DNA of 31,851 bases from Stramenopiles sp. TOSAG23-2 (taxonomy: Eukaryota > Sar). Location: positions 1 to 31,851 of the forward strand of contig LT649366.1 of the NCBI GenBank assembly GCA_900128395.1, in the 5' to 3' direction. Below are positions 1 to 9,166 of this stretch, one piece after another (position 1 is the stretch's first letter; the number at the start of each line of letters is the position of its first letter). The notes beneath the pieces were generated by a model. It was given only the letters and a program-made list of their open reading frames with translations. It did not search any database and was not told the origin of the DNA. A program made the translations under genes and the position numbers.

Positions 1-390
1 ATTGTATATATCCGATTTGTGCATTTATAAGGCTGATGAAGGAAAGATAGTCGTCTGAAAGGAAAGATTGACGTACCCTTACTATACTGATGGTTTTACA
101 CACTTTTTTTTTTAATAACTTTTTTTTTTTTATTATCTCAAATCTCAATTATTTAAATAATTATTTATTTAAAAACTTGAATATATGACTTTATGCATGG
201 ATGGATATACGACACAACAAAAATATTCATTTATTGCCTACTATATATAATAATACACTCTCAAGATATTATCATCAATTAGTGGAGAATTGAATAGAAT
301 AGCAAAGCATATTTATTGTTTTTGTACACAAAAGTATTACAACACAACAATATATGTATTTTTATATATATTGCTAAATTATTTATTACT
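1..390. other. AT-rich upstream region of the SGNH hydrolase gene
   Basis: No gene is supported here. The stretch holds T-runs near 110-130 and AT-rich sequence leading to the ATG at 391. On the minus strand about 34 codons at the window's left edge are free of stops, but without a recognisable protein. The region probably includes the promoter and 5' leader of the downstream gene. Confidence 0.5.
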
Positions 391-1629
391 ATGAGCAAAT
401 TAAATAATATTGTATTATTATTATTATCATTCATATTAACTGCAACCAATATAAATTCAGCAATAACAAATGATGATATTTATTCCACACTAGGTTTTGA
501 TCAAGAAGTTTTATTTGCTAACAACAACAATAAAAACAACAACGACATTACCATTGATTGGACAGATGTATCAACAATGGATGTATCTAATCGTGCACCA
601 TTTCCGTCAAATTTAAAACGTAAATCATTTTTTGATCGTTTGCCAGCAGAAGCAGAAAATACCGTACGTAGCCCTGTATGGACTTTAAGTACCATGTCAG
701 CTGGTTTTTGTGTAGATTTTCAAACGGAATCATCATTTTTGCAATTAAATATAACATATAGATATGAAACGATGTCCATGTGGCATTTTCCAGCAACAGG
801 ATGTAGCGGAATGGATTTATATAATTTTGATTACAATACAAGTACATGGAGATGGACAAGCACGACAACAATAATGAAATATCCACAATCAATTAATCAT
901 ATGATAACAGTCCCTGCACAAACAACACATCCAACAGAAATACCATTATATCGTTTACATTTACCAACATATAATGGAATTAAATATTTAGCGATTGGGC
1001 ATGATACACGTTATCCATTAATTCAACCAAAACAAAAAAAACTTATTGAGAATCATAATAATAACAAAAAACCGATTGTTTGGTATGGTACAAGTATATT
1101 ACAAGGTGCAGTTGCTAGTCGTCCAGGTATGATATTTACAAATTGGATATCAAGAAATATACAACGTGAAATTTATAATTTTGGTTTTTCTGGAAATGGT
1201 ATCATGGAAATTAATGTAGCAAATTATTTAACTACAATTGATGCAAGTGTTTTCATCATAGATTGCTTACCAAATATGAATGCAACTTTAGTTACAAATC
1301 GTACTATTCCACTTGTTGATTACATCAGAGAAAAACATCCAACAACACCAATTATATTAGTAGCAGGTACATGGTACGGAGATCATTGGTTCGATCCAAC
1401 ACCAAATGATTCAAAACGACAAGCATTGGTTGAAAAATATAATGAATTGATTGCAAAGACTGGTGATAAAGATCTATATTTAATAGACAATTCAAAAGAT
1501 GAATTATTTAATGAAGAAGTATTAATTAATCCAACTGTTGGTGGAACACATCCATCTGATTTAGGACATATGGAAATAACAAAATTTTATACCAAATATT
1601 TAAATGATTTGTTGAAAAAGTATGAGTGA
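391..1629 (+). CDS. Secreted SGNH/GDSL-family hydrolase (esterase-like)
   Basis: This encodes a 412-residue protein with an N-terminal signal peptide (about residues 1-24, hydrophobic core VLLLLSFILTA). The ATG at 391 was chosen because the open frame upstream has only non-ATG codons. Residues about 40-220 look like the beta-rich N-terminal domain that precedes this hydrolase type. The SGNH domain follows with block I WYGTSILQG (nucleophile Ser235), block II GFSGNG (Gly268, Asn269 region), block III DCLPNM (Asn295) and block V THPSDLGH (Asp390, His393). The sequence around Ser235, GTSILQGAVASRPGM, matches the GDSL_3-type family. The product probably hydrolyses an ester on a secreted or cell-surface carbohydrate or lipid; the substrate cannot be read from sequence. 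All catalytic residues are present and it looks intact. An AATAAA lies about 35 bases after the stop. Confidence 0.88.
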   Translation: MSKLNNIVLLLLSFILTATNINSAITNDDIYSTLGFDQEVLFANNNNKNNNDITIDWTDVSTMDVSNRAPFPSNLKRKSFFDRLPAEAENTVRSPVWTLSTMSAGFCVDFQTESSFLQLNITYRYETMSMWHFPATGCSGMDLYNFDYNTSTWRWTSTTTIMKYPQSINHMITVPAQTTHPTEIPLYRLHLPTYNGIKYLAIGHDTRYPLIQPKQKKLIENHNNNKKPIVWYGTSILQGAVASRPGMIFTNWISRNIQREIYNFGFSGNGIMEINVANYLTTIDASVFIIDCLPNMNATLVTNRTIPLVDYIREKHPTTPIILVAGTWYGDHWFDPTPNDSKRQALVEKYNELIAKTGDKDLYLIDNSKDELFNEEVLINPTVGGTHPSDLGHMEITKFYTKYLNDLLKKYE

Positions 1630-1964
1630 GTAAAAAGAAAAGCAAAAGGTATTTTAATTTTACAATAAAAAAGTAAATTATTAAAATATAAATTTATACT
1701 TGATAGTATACTAATTACCATAAAGATATAGGCAACAGCCTTTTTTTGCCTTGAAGAAAGAAGTGATGAAGGAAAAAACACAACTTACTTGTATAAAAAA
1801 TGAGGAGGCTATAAATATATATATAAAATTAATAAAATAGGCGTAAACATACACATCAATAAATCCATCTTGTTTCCATCGTTACATATATTATATATAT
1901 ATATCAAACCTATTACATGTACATATATATACATATATACAAATATATTTTGCACATTACTATA
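1630..1964. other. Intergenic region between two plus-strand genes
   Basis: AT-rich DNA with an AATAAA close behind the upstream stop and TA dinucleotide runs before the next gene. An in-frame ATG also exists at 1917, in the TA-rich leader of the GH19 gene. No other gene is visible. Confidence 0.5.
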
Positions 1965-4148
1965 ATGATAAAAAACATGGAATTAAATATATTTAAAAGA
2001 AGTAAACAACAACAACACAGTTGTTTTAATAATTTTGTGAATAAAAGAAATAAAAAATGCAATAATAAGAATAATAATTATTTTTACATACGTAATAGTC
2101 ATCGTCACCATCATCGTTCATATATAGCGCTTTTAATATCTATGTTGTTTTTGTTTAATCATGCAGCCAGCGCTGCTATCTTGAGACATAGAATGCCTGT
2201 TAAACCACTTGTCGCTGCAACGTCAAACCCAACGCCGTCAAAACCATCTGCCGATGGTGTCACACCAGATGAAGACGTTGCTGGTACAAAATCACAAAAA
2301 CCTGTTATTTTTGGTGGAGGATCAGATCCACTTGATACAACTGATCATTCATTAGATGTAACCAATGAAGGCGATCCGGATACAATGCCAGTGACGGATC
2401 CGGATGAAGTCAAACCATCCGAGGAATGGATGAATGATCAGAAAAAATTAGTGAAACGTTTTAACTCACATGAGAAAATACCCAGACGTTCACAAGGAAG
2501 CCATGATATTTTTTTACCTGCAAGTGGCGAAGACCCAAGGGGGTATATGAGACTTGATCCAGAATATCAAGAAGCCGCACCTGATGTTTCTGATCCAAAA
2601 AACGAAGGGAATCAATGGAACGAAGAAGCAGGTGGGGTGGAAAATGCAATAGGGGAAGGTGCGCATGCAAATGGTGCGTTAGATGCTATGATAGAACCTG
2701 CGACCCCTCGTCAGGATGTAAATTCGTATGATGGTGGAGGTGAAGGTGACAATGTGAAAGCAATGGTACAGTCGGCAGCGGAAGAATCAGAAGAAGATGA
2801 GAGTGCAGGCCCTTTTGAAGATTGGAAACCAGCTGAAAAGTCAAAATGGGAGTACGATAAAGAGAAAGATACACCAGAAATGCATGATATTAAAACGCAT
2901 TACCAGGAAGAAGAGCAATGGGAAAATGAAAGGATACAAATGACAAGGGAAATTGGTGAGCATCGACGGGAACAATATGCACAACAAAATAATCAAAAGC
3001 AAGCTCATGAACAATCGCTTCAAAATAATCGACCCGTATTAAAAGCTGATCAAGAAACAAACGCAGAAAAATTACAAGGAAATCAACAAGAACTCAAAGA
3101 TTTAAATAATGATAAAGATATTGATGGTGATGTAGCAAATCAAAAATCGATTGAGAAAGGCAAAAAAAGTGGAAAAATACGTCAAAGCGCTTTAGAATCG
3201 GCTCAATCTGGAAATCGTTTACCACAAAGTAGTGAAGGTGAACCAGATGTCACACAAATATTATCTGCAGAGGAAGAGATGGCGCAAAGCATAGGTACGA
3301 GTCCAACAAAGGTTCAAAGTAAACGCAAATCAACCAGTAACAAAGTAATAGGGGACAAAGCACCGAAGCCAGGACAAATTGAATGGATTAGAACCGATCC
3401 ACATACCGGTAAAACAACAAAAGGTGGTCCTGGATACTTGTTTCAAAAATGTAGGAAAGGTGCACCTGGTATGTGCTGGTTACCTTACAAGTGTAAAAAC
3501 CATGGTGGTACAACTGTTAGTGGCAAATGTTATGGTGGAGGGGACACGGTTTGTTGCCAAAATTACCAAGATTATCCATTAGATCCGTTGCCATTGATGG
3601 TCCAACCTGGTCAAATGCCAAAACAGTTATTTGAAGGGCAAAAAGTTACATTAAAAGGTAAAAAAATCAATATAGGTGAGAGGGAAAGGGCCTTATTCGA
3701 TGCAATAATGCATGTTGGTATTAAGGGTGAAGAAGCATGCCAATTTTTAGCACAAATGGGCCATGAATCTGATAAATTCAAAGCGATGGAAGAATATGCA
3801 AGTGGAAGAGCATACAATGGGAGATTAGACTTAGGCAATACACGCCAGGGAGATGGCGTCCGTTACAAAGGACGTGGTTATATTCAATTGACAGGGCGTG
3901 CAAATTATCGATATTATGGACAAGCATTAGGAGTAGATTTAGAAAACCAACCCGTGCGTGCAAGTGATCTAGATGTTGCAGCTGCTGTTGCCATTAATTA
4001 TTGGTTTGCTCGTGTTAAATATGACAAAGGAGTTAATGGTAATTTCGCAAATACAAAGCGTGTAACATATAAAATCAATGGTGGTTCGAACGGCTTGAGA
4101 GATCGTATGAAGAAATTTAAAGCATATAAAGCTACGATGAGGTTGTAA
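1965..4148 (+). CDS. Membrane-anchored protein with Cys-rich module and C-terminal GH19 (endolysin-type) domain
   Basis: About 727 residues from the ATG at 1965 (743 from the in-frame ATG at 1917; the extra residues come from a TA repeat). A basic, Asn-rich N-terminus leads to a hydrophobic segment at about 53-72, either a signal anchor or a late signal peptide. Residues about 80-490 are a long acidic, Glu/Gln/Pro-rich linker without a recognised fold. A six-cysteine module spans residues 496-531 and ends in VCC. The GH19 domain occupies about 575-727: AQMGHESDKF (probable catalytic Glu601), MEEYASGRAY (Glu609/610), then YNGRLDLGNT and YKGRGYIQLTGRANY. These motifs fit the bacterial/phage lysozyme-like branch of GH19 better than plant chitinases. 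Expected activity is cleavage of chitin or peptidoglycan at or outside the cell surface. Base use is somewhat less AT-rich than neighbours, which would suit a bacterial or phage origin but does not prove it. Confidence 0.87.
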   Translation: MIKNMELNIFKRSKQQQHSCFNNFVNKRNKKCNNKNNNYFYIRNSHRHHHRSYIALLISMLFLFNHAASAAILRHRMPVKPLVAATSNPTPSKPSADGVTPDEDVAGTKSQKPVIFGGGSDPLDTTDHSLDVTNEGDPDTMPVTDPDEVKPSEEWMNDQKKLVKRFNSHEKIPRRSQGSHDIFLPASGEDPRGYMRLDPEYQEAAPDVSDPKNEGNQWNEEAGGVENAIGEGAHANGALDAMIEPATPRQDVNSYDGGGEGDNVKAMVQSAAEESEEDESAGPFEDWKPAEKSKWEYDKEKDTPEMHDIKTHYQEEEQWENERIQMTREIGEHRREQYAQQNNQKQAHEQSLQNNRPVLKADQETNAEKLQGNQQELKDLNNDKDIDGDVANQKSIEKGKKSGKIRQSALESAQSGNRLPQSSEGEPDVTQILSAEEEMAQSIGTSPTKVQSKRKSTSNKVIGDKAPKPGQIEWIRTDPHTGKTTKGGPGYLFQKCRKGAPGMCWLPYKCKNHGGTTVSGKCYGGGDTVCCQNYQDYPLDPLPLMVQPGQMPKQLFEGQKVTLKGKKINIGERERALFDAIMHVGIKGEEACQFLAQMGHESDKFKAMEEYASGRAYNGRLDLGNTRQGDGVRYKGRGYIQLTGRANYRYYGQALGVDLENQPVRASDLDVAAAVAINYWFARVKYDKGVNGNFANTKRVTYKINGGSNGLRDRMKKFKAYKATMRL

Positions 4149-4362
4149 AAATGTACGTATTTGCGATTGATTGATATATGAATATCATACTCCGTATAAT
4201 ATATACGAAATATTGTACACAGTACTTTTTAAATTTTGTTTTTGAGAGAGAGATAAAAAAATACTCGTATGTACTTCGTAAAAAGTAAATATTACTTTCT
4301 CTCTCGTATTTTTAAAATTATATTTTTTAATTAAAAAATGAAAAAAAATTTTACACGCTGGT
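4149..4362. other. Convergent 3' intergenic gap with GA/TC inverted tracts
   Basis: A 214-base gap between the 3' ends of the GH19 gene (+) and the SET gene (-). It holds a GA tract near 4244-4253 and a TCTCTC tract near 4298-4306 that can pair, and the octamer TACTCGTA at 4262-4269. This may form a 3'-end hairpin for one or both transcripts. Confidence 0.4.
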
Positions 4363-7300
4363 TTACAATCCAATCCTCAAAAATATATACCGTGGCAACA
4401 CAAAATTTTCAAAATCACCATCATTATATTTTATGGCATAACTAACACCATCATCTTCCACGTATGCGATTCTACCATCATAATACATGTTTCCACGTTT
4501 ACCTTGCCATCTACCATATACTACGTCGTTTTTTTTAATTTCTCTATCTGGAATTCCATCTAAATTTTGATCCATATTTACCCAGCAATTGGCGTCTGAA
4601 TATAATTGTTTATTTAAAGTTGTTGAAGTAACAGGGAAGATATCCGTTTTGGCAACCCCCATAATAGATTGTGTAGGGTAGCCAGGTCCATCCCATTCAA
4701 AAATTGCTTTTATCCATGGGTGAACACCTTTAAAAGCAATTTGATAAGTTCCATCTTCCATTCTTCCAGTGATGATGGCAGAATAATACTTATCATCCTG
4801 ATTAAATTTAACTAATGCTGTCCTACCAATTGTAATCATAGCCATTAGCGGATCAATAGGATTATTTCTATTATTCATATCAGCAGCATCGGAGTCACCC
4901 CCAAGTGAATTTACAATTCTAGCACCATGTAACATTGATTCTAAACCATCCAACGAAGAAACTAATGTATGGCTAGAAAGTAAATTATTCGTTGACACTT
5001 CTTCCATATCCTCTGCTATCGGCAAAGCTAATCGTATTTGTGGTGCGCCATTCGTAGCAACTGCTACGTATACAAGTTGTGACACATCGCCCGTTGTTGA
5101 AGTTGTAGTTGTTGTGGTGGTAGTAGTACTACCTAACGATTGCAATGAATTTAATAATGCTGTTTGTAAACTTCGTAAATCAAAACCTTCGCTGCTTGAA
5201 GCTTCACCCTCCATATTGCCATCTGTTGTAGTCAATGCGGTATCAAGAGCACCAATATCCAATTCTCCTGTACCACCACTCAATAATGATTGTAATTGAT
5301 TTTGCACAGCTTGCATGATATCTTCTGAATTAGATCCAGCATTTATTTCAATAGTATTACTATTTTCAAAGGATAAATTATTGCTAACTTCAACGTCTTC
5401 ACCTACTTCCTCGCCGCCGCCGCCACCACCACCACCACCAATAGTTGTTTGTAAAGATGATGAGCTTGAAACTGCATTTTGTAATTCTGCAAGCAAGTCA
5501 TTTTCATCAGAATCTAAGGCGTTTTCTCCAAGAATATTGTTATTGCCACCTATTGATAAAAAATTCGTATACGTAATTTTTTTAATCATTTTTTTTGTTA
5601 CTGATTTCTTAATACTTGAATTTTGTCCATTTAACTCTTCTTTCTCTGATAAAGCAGCAGCATGGGCGGTTTGAATGCCAGCAATTGCCATATTTCTAAA
5701 CCACAGTACAATTTTTTGCTCCGCATCAACAATTATATTTGCAAATTTTTGTTTGATAGAAGAATTAGATAACAATATTTGCTTTCGATGATTTTTTAAT
5801 GTTAACAACATATCTTCCTTCTTTGTAAAAAAATCGATTTTCTTTTCTAATTCTTTTAATTTTGCTAATATGTCCTCATCGCCGACAGTATTATCGTTGC
5901 TGCTGCTGTTGTTTGTATTATTGTTATTAGCAGTATGATTTGTACGATTGTTTGTTATATTTCTAATTTCTTCCAACATTTGTTCCGTTAATTTAATTTC
6001 TTCATCTAATGTATCCATCTTTTCAATTAAATCATCTTTTGTAATTGGCTGAAAGTCTTCTTCTTCTTCTTGGAGATGCTCAATATTATCATAAGTAGCT
6101 TTGTCACGGCTGTTACCATTATTATGATAATTATTATTGTCGTTTTTTAAAATACTCATTTTCGTATATAAGAGTATCATGGAATAATATCCTCGTTCAT
6201 TTTCAGGTAAATAATCTGGCATAGCAGATTTTAAATGATCAATAAATTCCTCCGTATTTGCATCCATTGCACGGTTTAATGTGATCGATTTTGCATATGG
6301 AACATCATATAGATCCATCAAAAATTCCTTCCATGCTGGTAATCTATGACATTTACCAACACCACTTTTCAATGGCATGGGCCTTCCATCTTGTGGCTGT
6401 GTAATAGGGCAAACATCCGATATATCAGATCTGTACATAGTAAAAGTTAATGATGTATCAGCATCTTTTAATGCGAAACCAAAATTCTTTAAATATTGAG
6501 TGTTCGATTTACTACCGTACGAATCATAAATAGGTTCGCCTGGTAATATATCCCGCGTAGCTATCAGTGTAAATCCTTGTAAATCTGGATCAAACGTCCA
6601 AACTACATTTGGTGTTGCACGATGGTTTAACATATCAGCCATTGGTACCATAGCAAGCAATTCATTTGTACATTTATTTTTATTTATTTCTAACGATTCA
6701 TCTAAATGGCCTTCTGGATATATACGAAATGCTCTACTTAAAATAGTAGCCCTAGCCCATAAATAATCATCTACGGTAAATCGTTGTTTGAAACTATTTC
6801 CTAACAATGAGATCAAATCATTGAATTCCCCCCTAGCATTTTGTTGCATGTTAATAACTTCTAATGGAAATTCACTGCCTGTAAACTCAGCAAAGTCGTT
6901 TTCCTTATAAAACATTGGTAAATGTGAAGAATCTTTTGGTAAGGTATCTAAATATGCATAAAAAAAAGAATTTTCATTAAGTCGTTGCTCCATAATAAAA
7001 ACGGCCATTGAAATGTGCTCTTGTAAATATTGTGAACCAGACCATGGAGAATATTCTGCATAAAACGCTCGTTTAGCATAATATCCTAAACGCAAAACAA
7101 TTGGTGTTGTTATTAAAACTTTCTTTGGCAAAATAGCAATTGTTTCTCGTGATAAAATATTTTTTTCTGCAACAACACCACGACCTTCTGATATGGCATA
7201 TGTTACACCTAATGAATCAAATTCAGCACCATTTTCTTTTAGCCATGATTGTAATAATTCAGCACGATATGTTTCATATTGTATTTCAATTTCTTCATCA

Positions 7301-7428
7301 TAATTAATATTTCCTAAAACTTGAAGAAAAAAAGAAGAAAACGAAATAATATATAGTGTTAATAAAAGGTAACAAGCCACTATTTTATTATTATCATATA
7401 GTCGATGATTATGATGTTGATAATTCAT
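4363..7428 (-). CDS. Membrane-anchored SET-domain (LSMT/SETD3-like) methyltransferase with C-terminal Tudor-like domains
   Basis: 1021 residues from the ATG at 7428; the open frame extends further upstream only with non-ATG codons. A hydrophobic segment at 16-38 suggests a signal peptide or anchor. The SET domain runs from about 75 to 310: EGRGVV (82-86), DMLNH (His269, Asn268) and YDSYG (301-305, Tyr304) are the SAM-binding and catalytic motifs. The following helical part (about 330-430) resembles the Rubisco-LSMT substrate-binding region. A long low-complexity middle has Glu-rich coiled coil, Asn runs, a run of about nine Gly and Thr runs. Two Tudor-like beta modules lie at about 867-930 and 962-1021, separated by DQNLDGIPD (about 953-961), which resembles an acidic calcium-binding loop. 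It probably methylates lysine or histidine of a protein target. The combination of SET, Tudor-like pair and membrane segment is unusual. Tudor assignment is by pattern only. Confidence 0.85.
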   Translation of the reverse strand: MNYQHHNHRLYDNNKIVACYLLLTLYIISFSSFFLQVLGNINYDEEIEIQYETYRAELLQSWLKENGAEFDSLGVTYAISEGRGVVAEKNILSRETIAILPKKVLITTPIVLRLGYYAKRAFYAEYSPWSGSQYLQEHISMAVFIMEQRLNENSFFYAYLDTLPKDSSHLPMFYKENDFAEFTGSEFPLEVINMQQNARGEFNDLISLLGNSFKQRFTVDDYLWARATILSRAFRIYPEGHLDESLEINKNKCTNELLAMVPMADMLNHRATPNVVWTFDPDLQGFTLIATRDILPGEPIYDSYGSKSNTQYLKNFGFALKDADTSLTFTMYRSDISDVCPITQPQDGRPMPLKSGVGKCHRLPAWKEFLMDLYDVPYAKSITLNRAMDANTEEFIDHLKSAMPDYLPENERGYYSMILLYTKMSILKNDNNNYHNNGNSRDKATYDNIEHLQEEEEDFQPITKDDLIEKMDTLDEEIKLTEQMLEEIRNITNNRTNHTANNNNTNNSSSNDNTVGDEDILAKLKELEKKIDFFTKKEDMLLTLKNHRKQILLSNSSIKQKFANIIVDAEQKIVLWFRNMAIAGIQTAHAAALSEKEELNGQNSSIKKSVTKKMIKKITYTNFLSIGGNNNILGENALDSDENDLLAELQNAVSSSSSLQTTIGGGGGGGGGEEVGEDVEVSNNLSFENSNTIEINAGSNSEDIMQAVQNQLQSLLSGGTGELDIGALDTALTTTDGNMEGEASSSEGFDLRSLQTALLNSLQSLGSTTTTTTTTTSTTGDVSQLVYVAVATNGAPQIRLALPIAEDMEEVSTNNLLSSHTLVSSLDGLESMLHGARIVNSLGGDSDAADMNNRNNPIDPLMAMITIGRTALVKFNQDDKYYSAIITGRMEDGTYQIAFKGVHPWIKAIFEWDGPGYPTQSIMGVAKTDIFPVTSTTLNKQLYSDANCWVNMDQNLDGIPDREIKKNDVVYGRWQGKRGNMYYDGRIAYVEDDGVSYAIKYNDGDFENFVLPRYIFLRIGL

Positions 7429-7987
7429 TATTTTATTGTGGTTGGAAAAATCAAAGTGATTGATTTCTCCTTTCACATGGATATAAATAAACTATTTACA
7501 CGCTTTTTGTTTCAACACATGTTCTATCTTAATCTCTAAACGATCGAATAATTAATAAAAGTAATATAAATATAGATAAAAATGCAATTTATTAAAAGAT
7601 TTGGACGGAGGAGGAAGAATTATGAGCAACATATACAGTGCTATACGACTGGATGTCCGAAGGAGACCCCGCTATGCTATTCGCATCATACTGTAGACGA
7701 CTAAGGCAGCGAGACTGGATGGAACAAAAAGAGATTCTCTTTGGATGGAAGTGCAAACTGTGTGGTTTTTTTGTTTTTTTGTTTTTTTGATCGACGGACT
7801 GATAGGTTTTTAATTTCATTGTATTAAGTACAAATATTTGTAATGTAAATGAAAGAGCTTTTATAGCTTTTATAGCGATATTTTTAATTGTTTGTTTTTA
7901 GTACATTTTTTTATAGTCTAAATTGAACCATATATTCTATATAGGGGGTTAAAGATTTTTTTTAACTAACCTTTTTTTTATACACTT
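7429..7987. other. Intergenic region with a GC-richer, structured patch
   Basis: Between two minus-strand genes. Positions about 7598-7770 are clearly richer in G+C than the flanks and contain a perfect inverted repeat (AAAGAGA/TCTCTTT, 7728-7742), a repeated word GACTGGATG (near 7645 and 7713), and then long T runs on the plus strand (7767-7788). A minus-strand open frame of 75 codons (7592-7819) has no recognisable domain and a composition unlike neighbouring genes. It may be a non-coding RNA or an upstream regulatory region; I could not match it to tRNA, snRNA, SRP or RNase P consensus elements. Confidence 0.35.
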
Positions 7988-8629
7988 TTAGACACCACTA
8001 TAAGCAATATCAGTGCGTAATAAATATTTAATACCACCTTTGACTTCATTTCCTTCATGTAATAAACATTGATCACCATGCATATGTACCAATCCATTCC
8101 CTAATTTTGGTTTGTATTTCAATGCAATATTCATATTACGACCAGGATATGAATCACTTGTATAAAAAGTAGTTTCCCCACCGGTTAAACCATCATCATT
8201 TAAATACATTAATAATGTATATAATGTTGCATAACCTGCATTCGTTCTTACGGATTCATCTATATGTGGTCCAAATGCTTGACCTGGTGTATATTTGTAC
8301 AATCTAAAATTATCAGATAAACCTATTGGTTTTATTTTATCATTGAATGTAGGTAAATGCATTTGTATTCGATCAAACAGTATTTGTGCTAATTTCTCAG
8401 AATGAATTTGTAAACGTCCATTTTTTCGAAAAGCACATTCTCGTGTCTCTCGTTGAAAGGTCTCTTGAAAACCTGTAGATTCAGCTAATTCAATTACTTT
8501 AAATGCTTCTTCCTTCGTAATCATTTGTTTAATCTCAAATATACCATTGTTTTCCATTAAATCTTTCTTTATACATTTATACATCATATTATCTTTATCC
8601 CATGTTGTATTATAAAATACATCTTCCAT
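7988..8629 (-). CDS. 2-oxoglutarate/Fe(II) dioxygenase, prolyl 4-hydroxylase-like
   Basis: A 213-residue compact protein. The double-stranded beta-helix iron site is complete: HID with His122 and Asp124 (motif FGPHIDES), distal His191 in LLHEGNEVKGG, and a 2-oxoglutarate anchor candidate at Lys201 or Arg205 (KYLLRTD). A preceding R-Y-x-PG segment (RLYKYTPGQAFGPH) is typical of the P4H-like 2OG-Fe(II) oxygenase superfamily. There is no signal peptide or transmembrane segment, so the enzyme is likely cytosolic or nuclear. Substrate is unknown; related proteins hydroxylate prolines or other side chains and small molecules. The start is the only ATG before the domain with a fitting length. It lies downstream of the SET gene's divergent neighbour space with no overlap, transcribed alone. 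Confidence 0.88.
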   Translation of the reverse strand: MEDVFYNTTWDKDNMMYKCIKKDLMENNGIFEIKQMITKEEAFKVIELAESTGFQETFQRETRECAFRKNGRLQIHSEKLAQILFDRIQMHLPTFNDKIKPIGLSDNFRLYKYTPGQAFGPHIDESVRTNAGYATLYTLLMYLNDDGLTGGETTFYTSDSYPGRNMNIALKYKPKLGNGLVHMHGDQCLLHEGNEVKGGIKYLLRTDIAYSGV

Positions 8630-9076
8630 TTGTGTTTTTAGTTGATTTATTTTATTAATATTATTATTATTATTATTGGACGACGAAGATAATGAGGAAG
8701 AAGAAGTATATTTTTTTTCCTTTTTTTTTTATTTTTTCCCATATTTTATTTACAACAACAACAAAACTGAACAAAATATATGCAAATGCACCGTAATAGA
8801 AATGATCTCAAAATATATATTAAATTCTGTTATAGATATAGATACAGACGAGAGCGAGAAAAATGTAGATATACGAAGAATACATTTACATTTTGTTTAT
8901 TTTTTATATAATAATAATTTTTACTATTTGATTATTCATTAAGGGAGAAAGTAAAATTAAGGGATGTATCCTCCAAAAAAAACAAAAAAATGTGTGATGG
9001 GTTAGGGTTGAACATCACTTTAACTTTAACTTTTAACTTCGATATACTATATTGAATATGCACAATATGGAAAGAG

Positions 9077-9107
<31 letters not shown>

Positions 9108-9166
9108 GGAAGAGAAGAACAACAGAGAGAGATTTAGATTGTAGTTAGTAAACAAAATAATAAGAG
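8630..9166. other. Divergent intergenic region with GATA microsatellite
   Basis: Shared 5' region of the P4H-like gene (-) and the DUF1810-like gene (+). It holds ATT repeats near 8660, long T runs near 8710-8735, ACTTTA-type short tandem words near 9015-9035, and a GATA microsatellite. No convincing gene; a plus-strand open frame at 8676-8942 is low complexity. Confidence 0.5.
9077..9106. repeat. (AGAT)n microsatellite
   Basis: About seven and a half perfect AGAT units, followed by GA-rich DNA, directly upstream of the DUF1810-like gene. Confidence 0.95.

Noticed and set aside
501-892. Minus-strand open frames opposite the SGNH hydrolase
   Set aside because: They are shadows of the plus-strand coding sequence with no domain and no better composition.
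5405-5440. GCC/CCA trinucleotide repeat as a separate microsatellite
   Set aside because: It encodes the poly-Gly run inside the SET protein and is covered by that gene.
8676-8942. 88-codon plus-strand open frame rich in Phe/Tyr/Asn
   Set aside because: Made from T runs and AT repeats in a divergent promoter region; no protein-like pattern.
9001-9035. Telomere-like words (TTAGGGTT) and ACTTTA repeats
   Set aside because: Only one TTAGGG unit is present; this is not a telomeric array.
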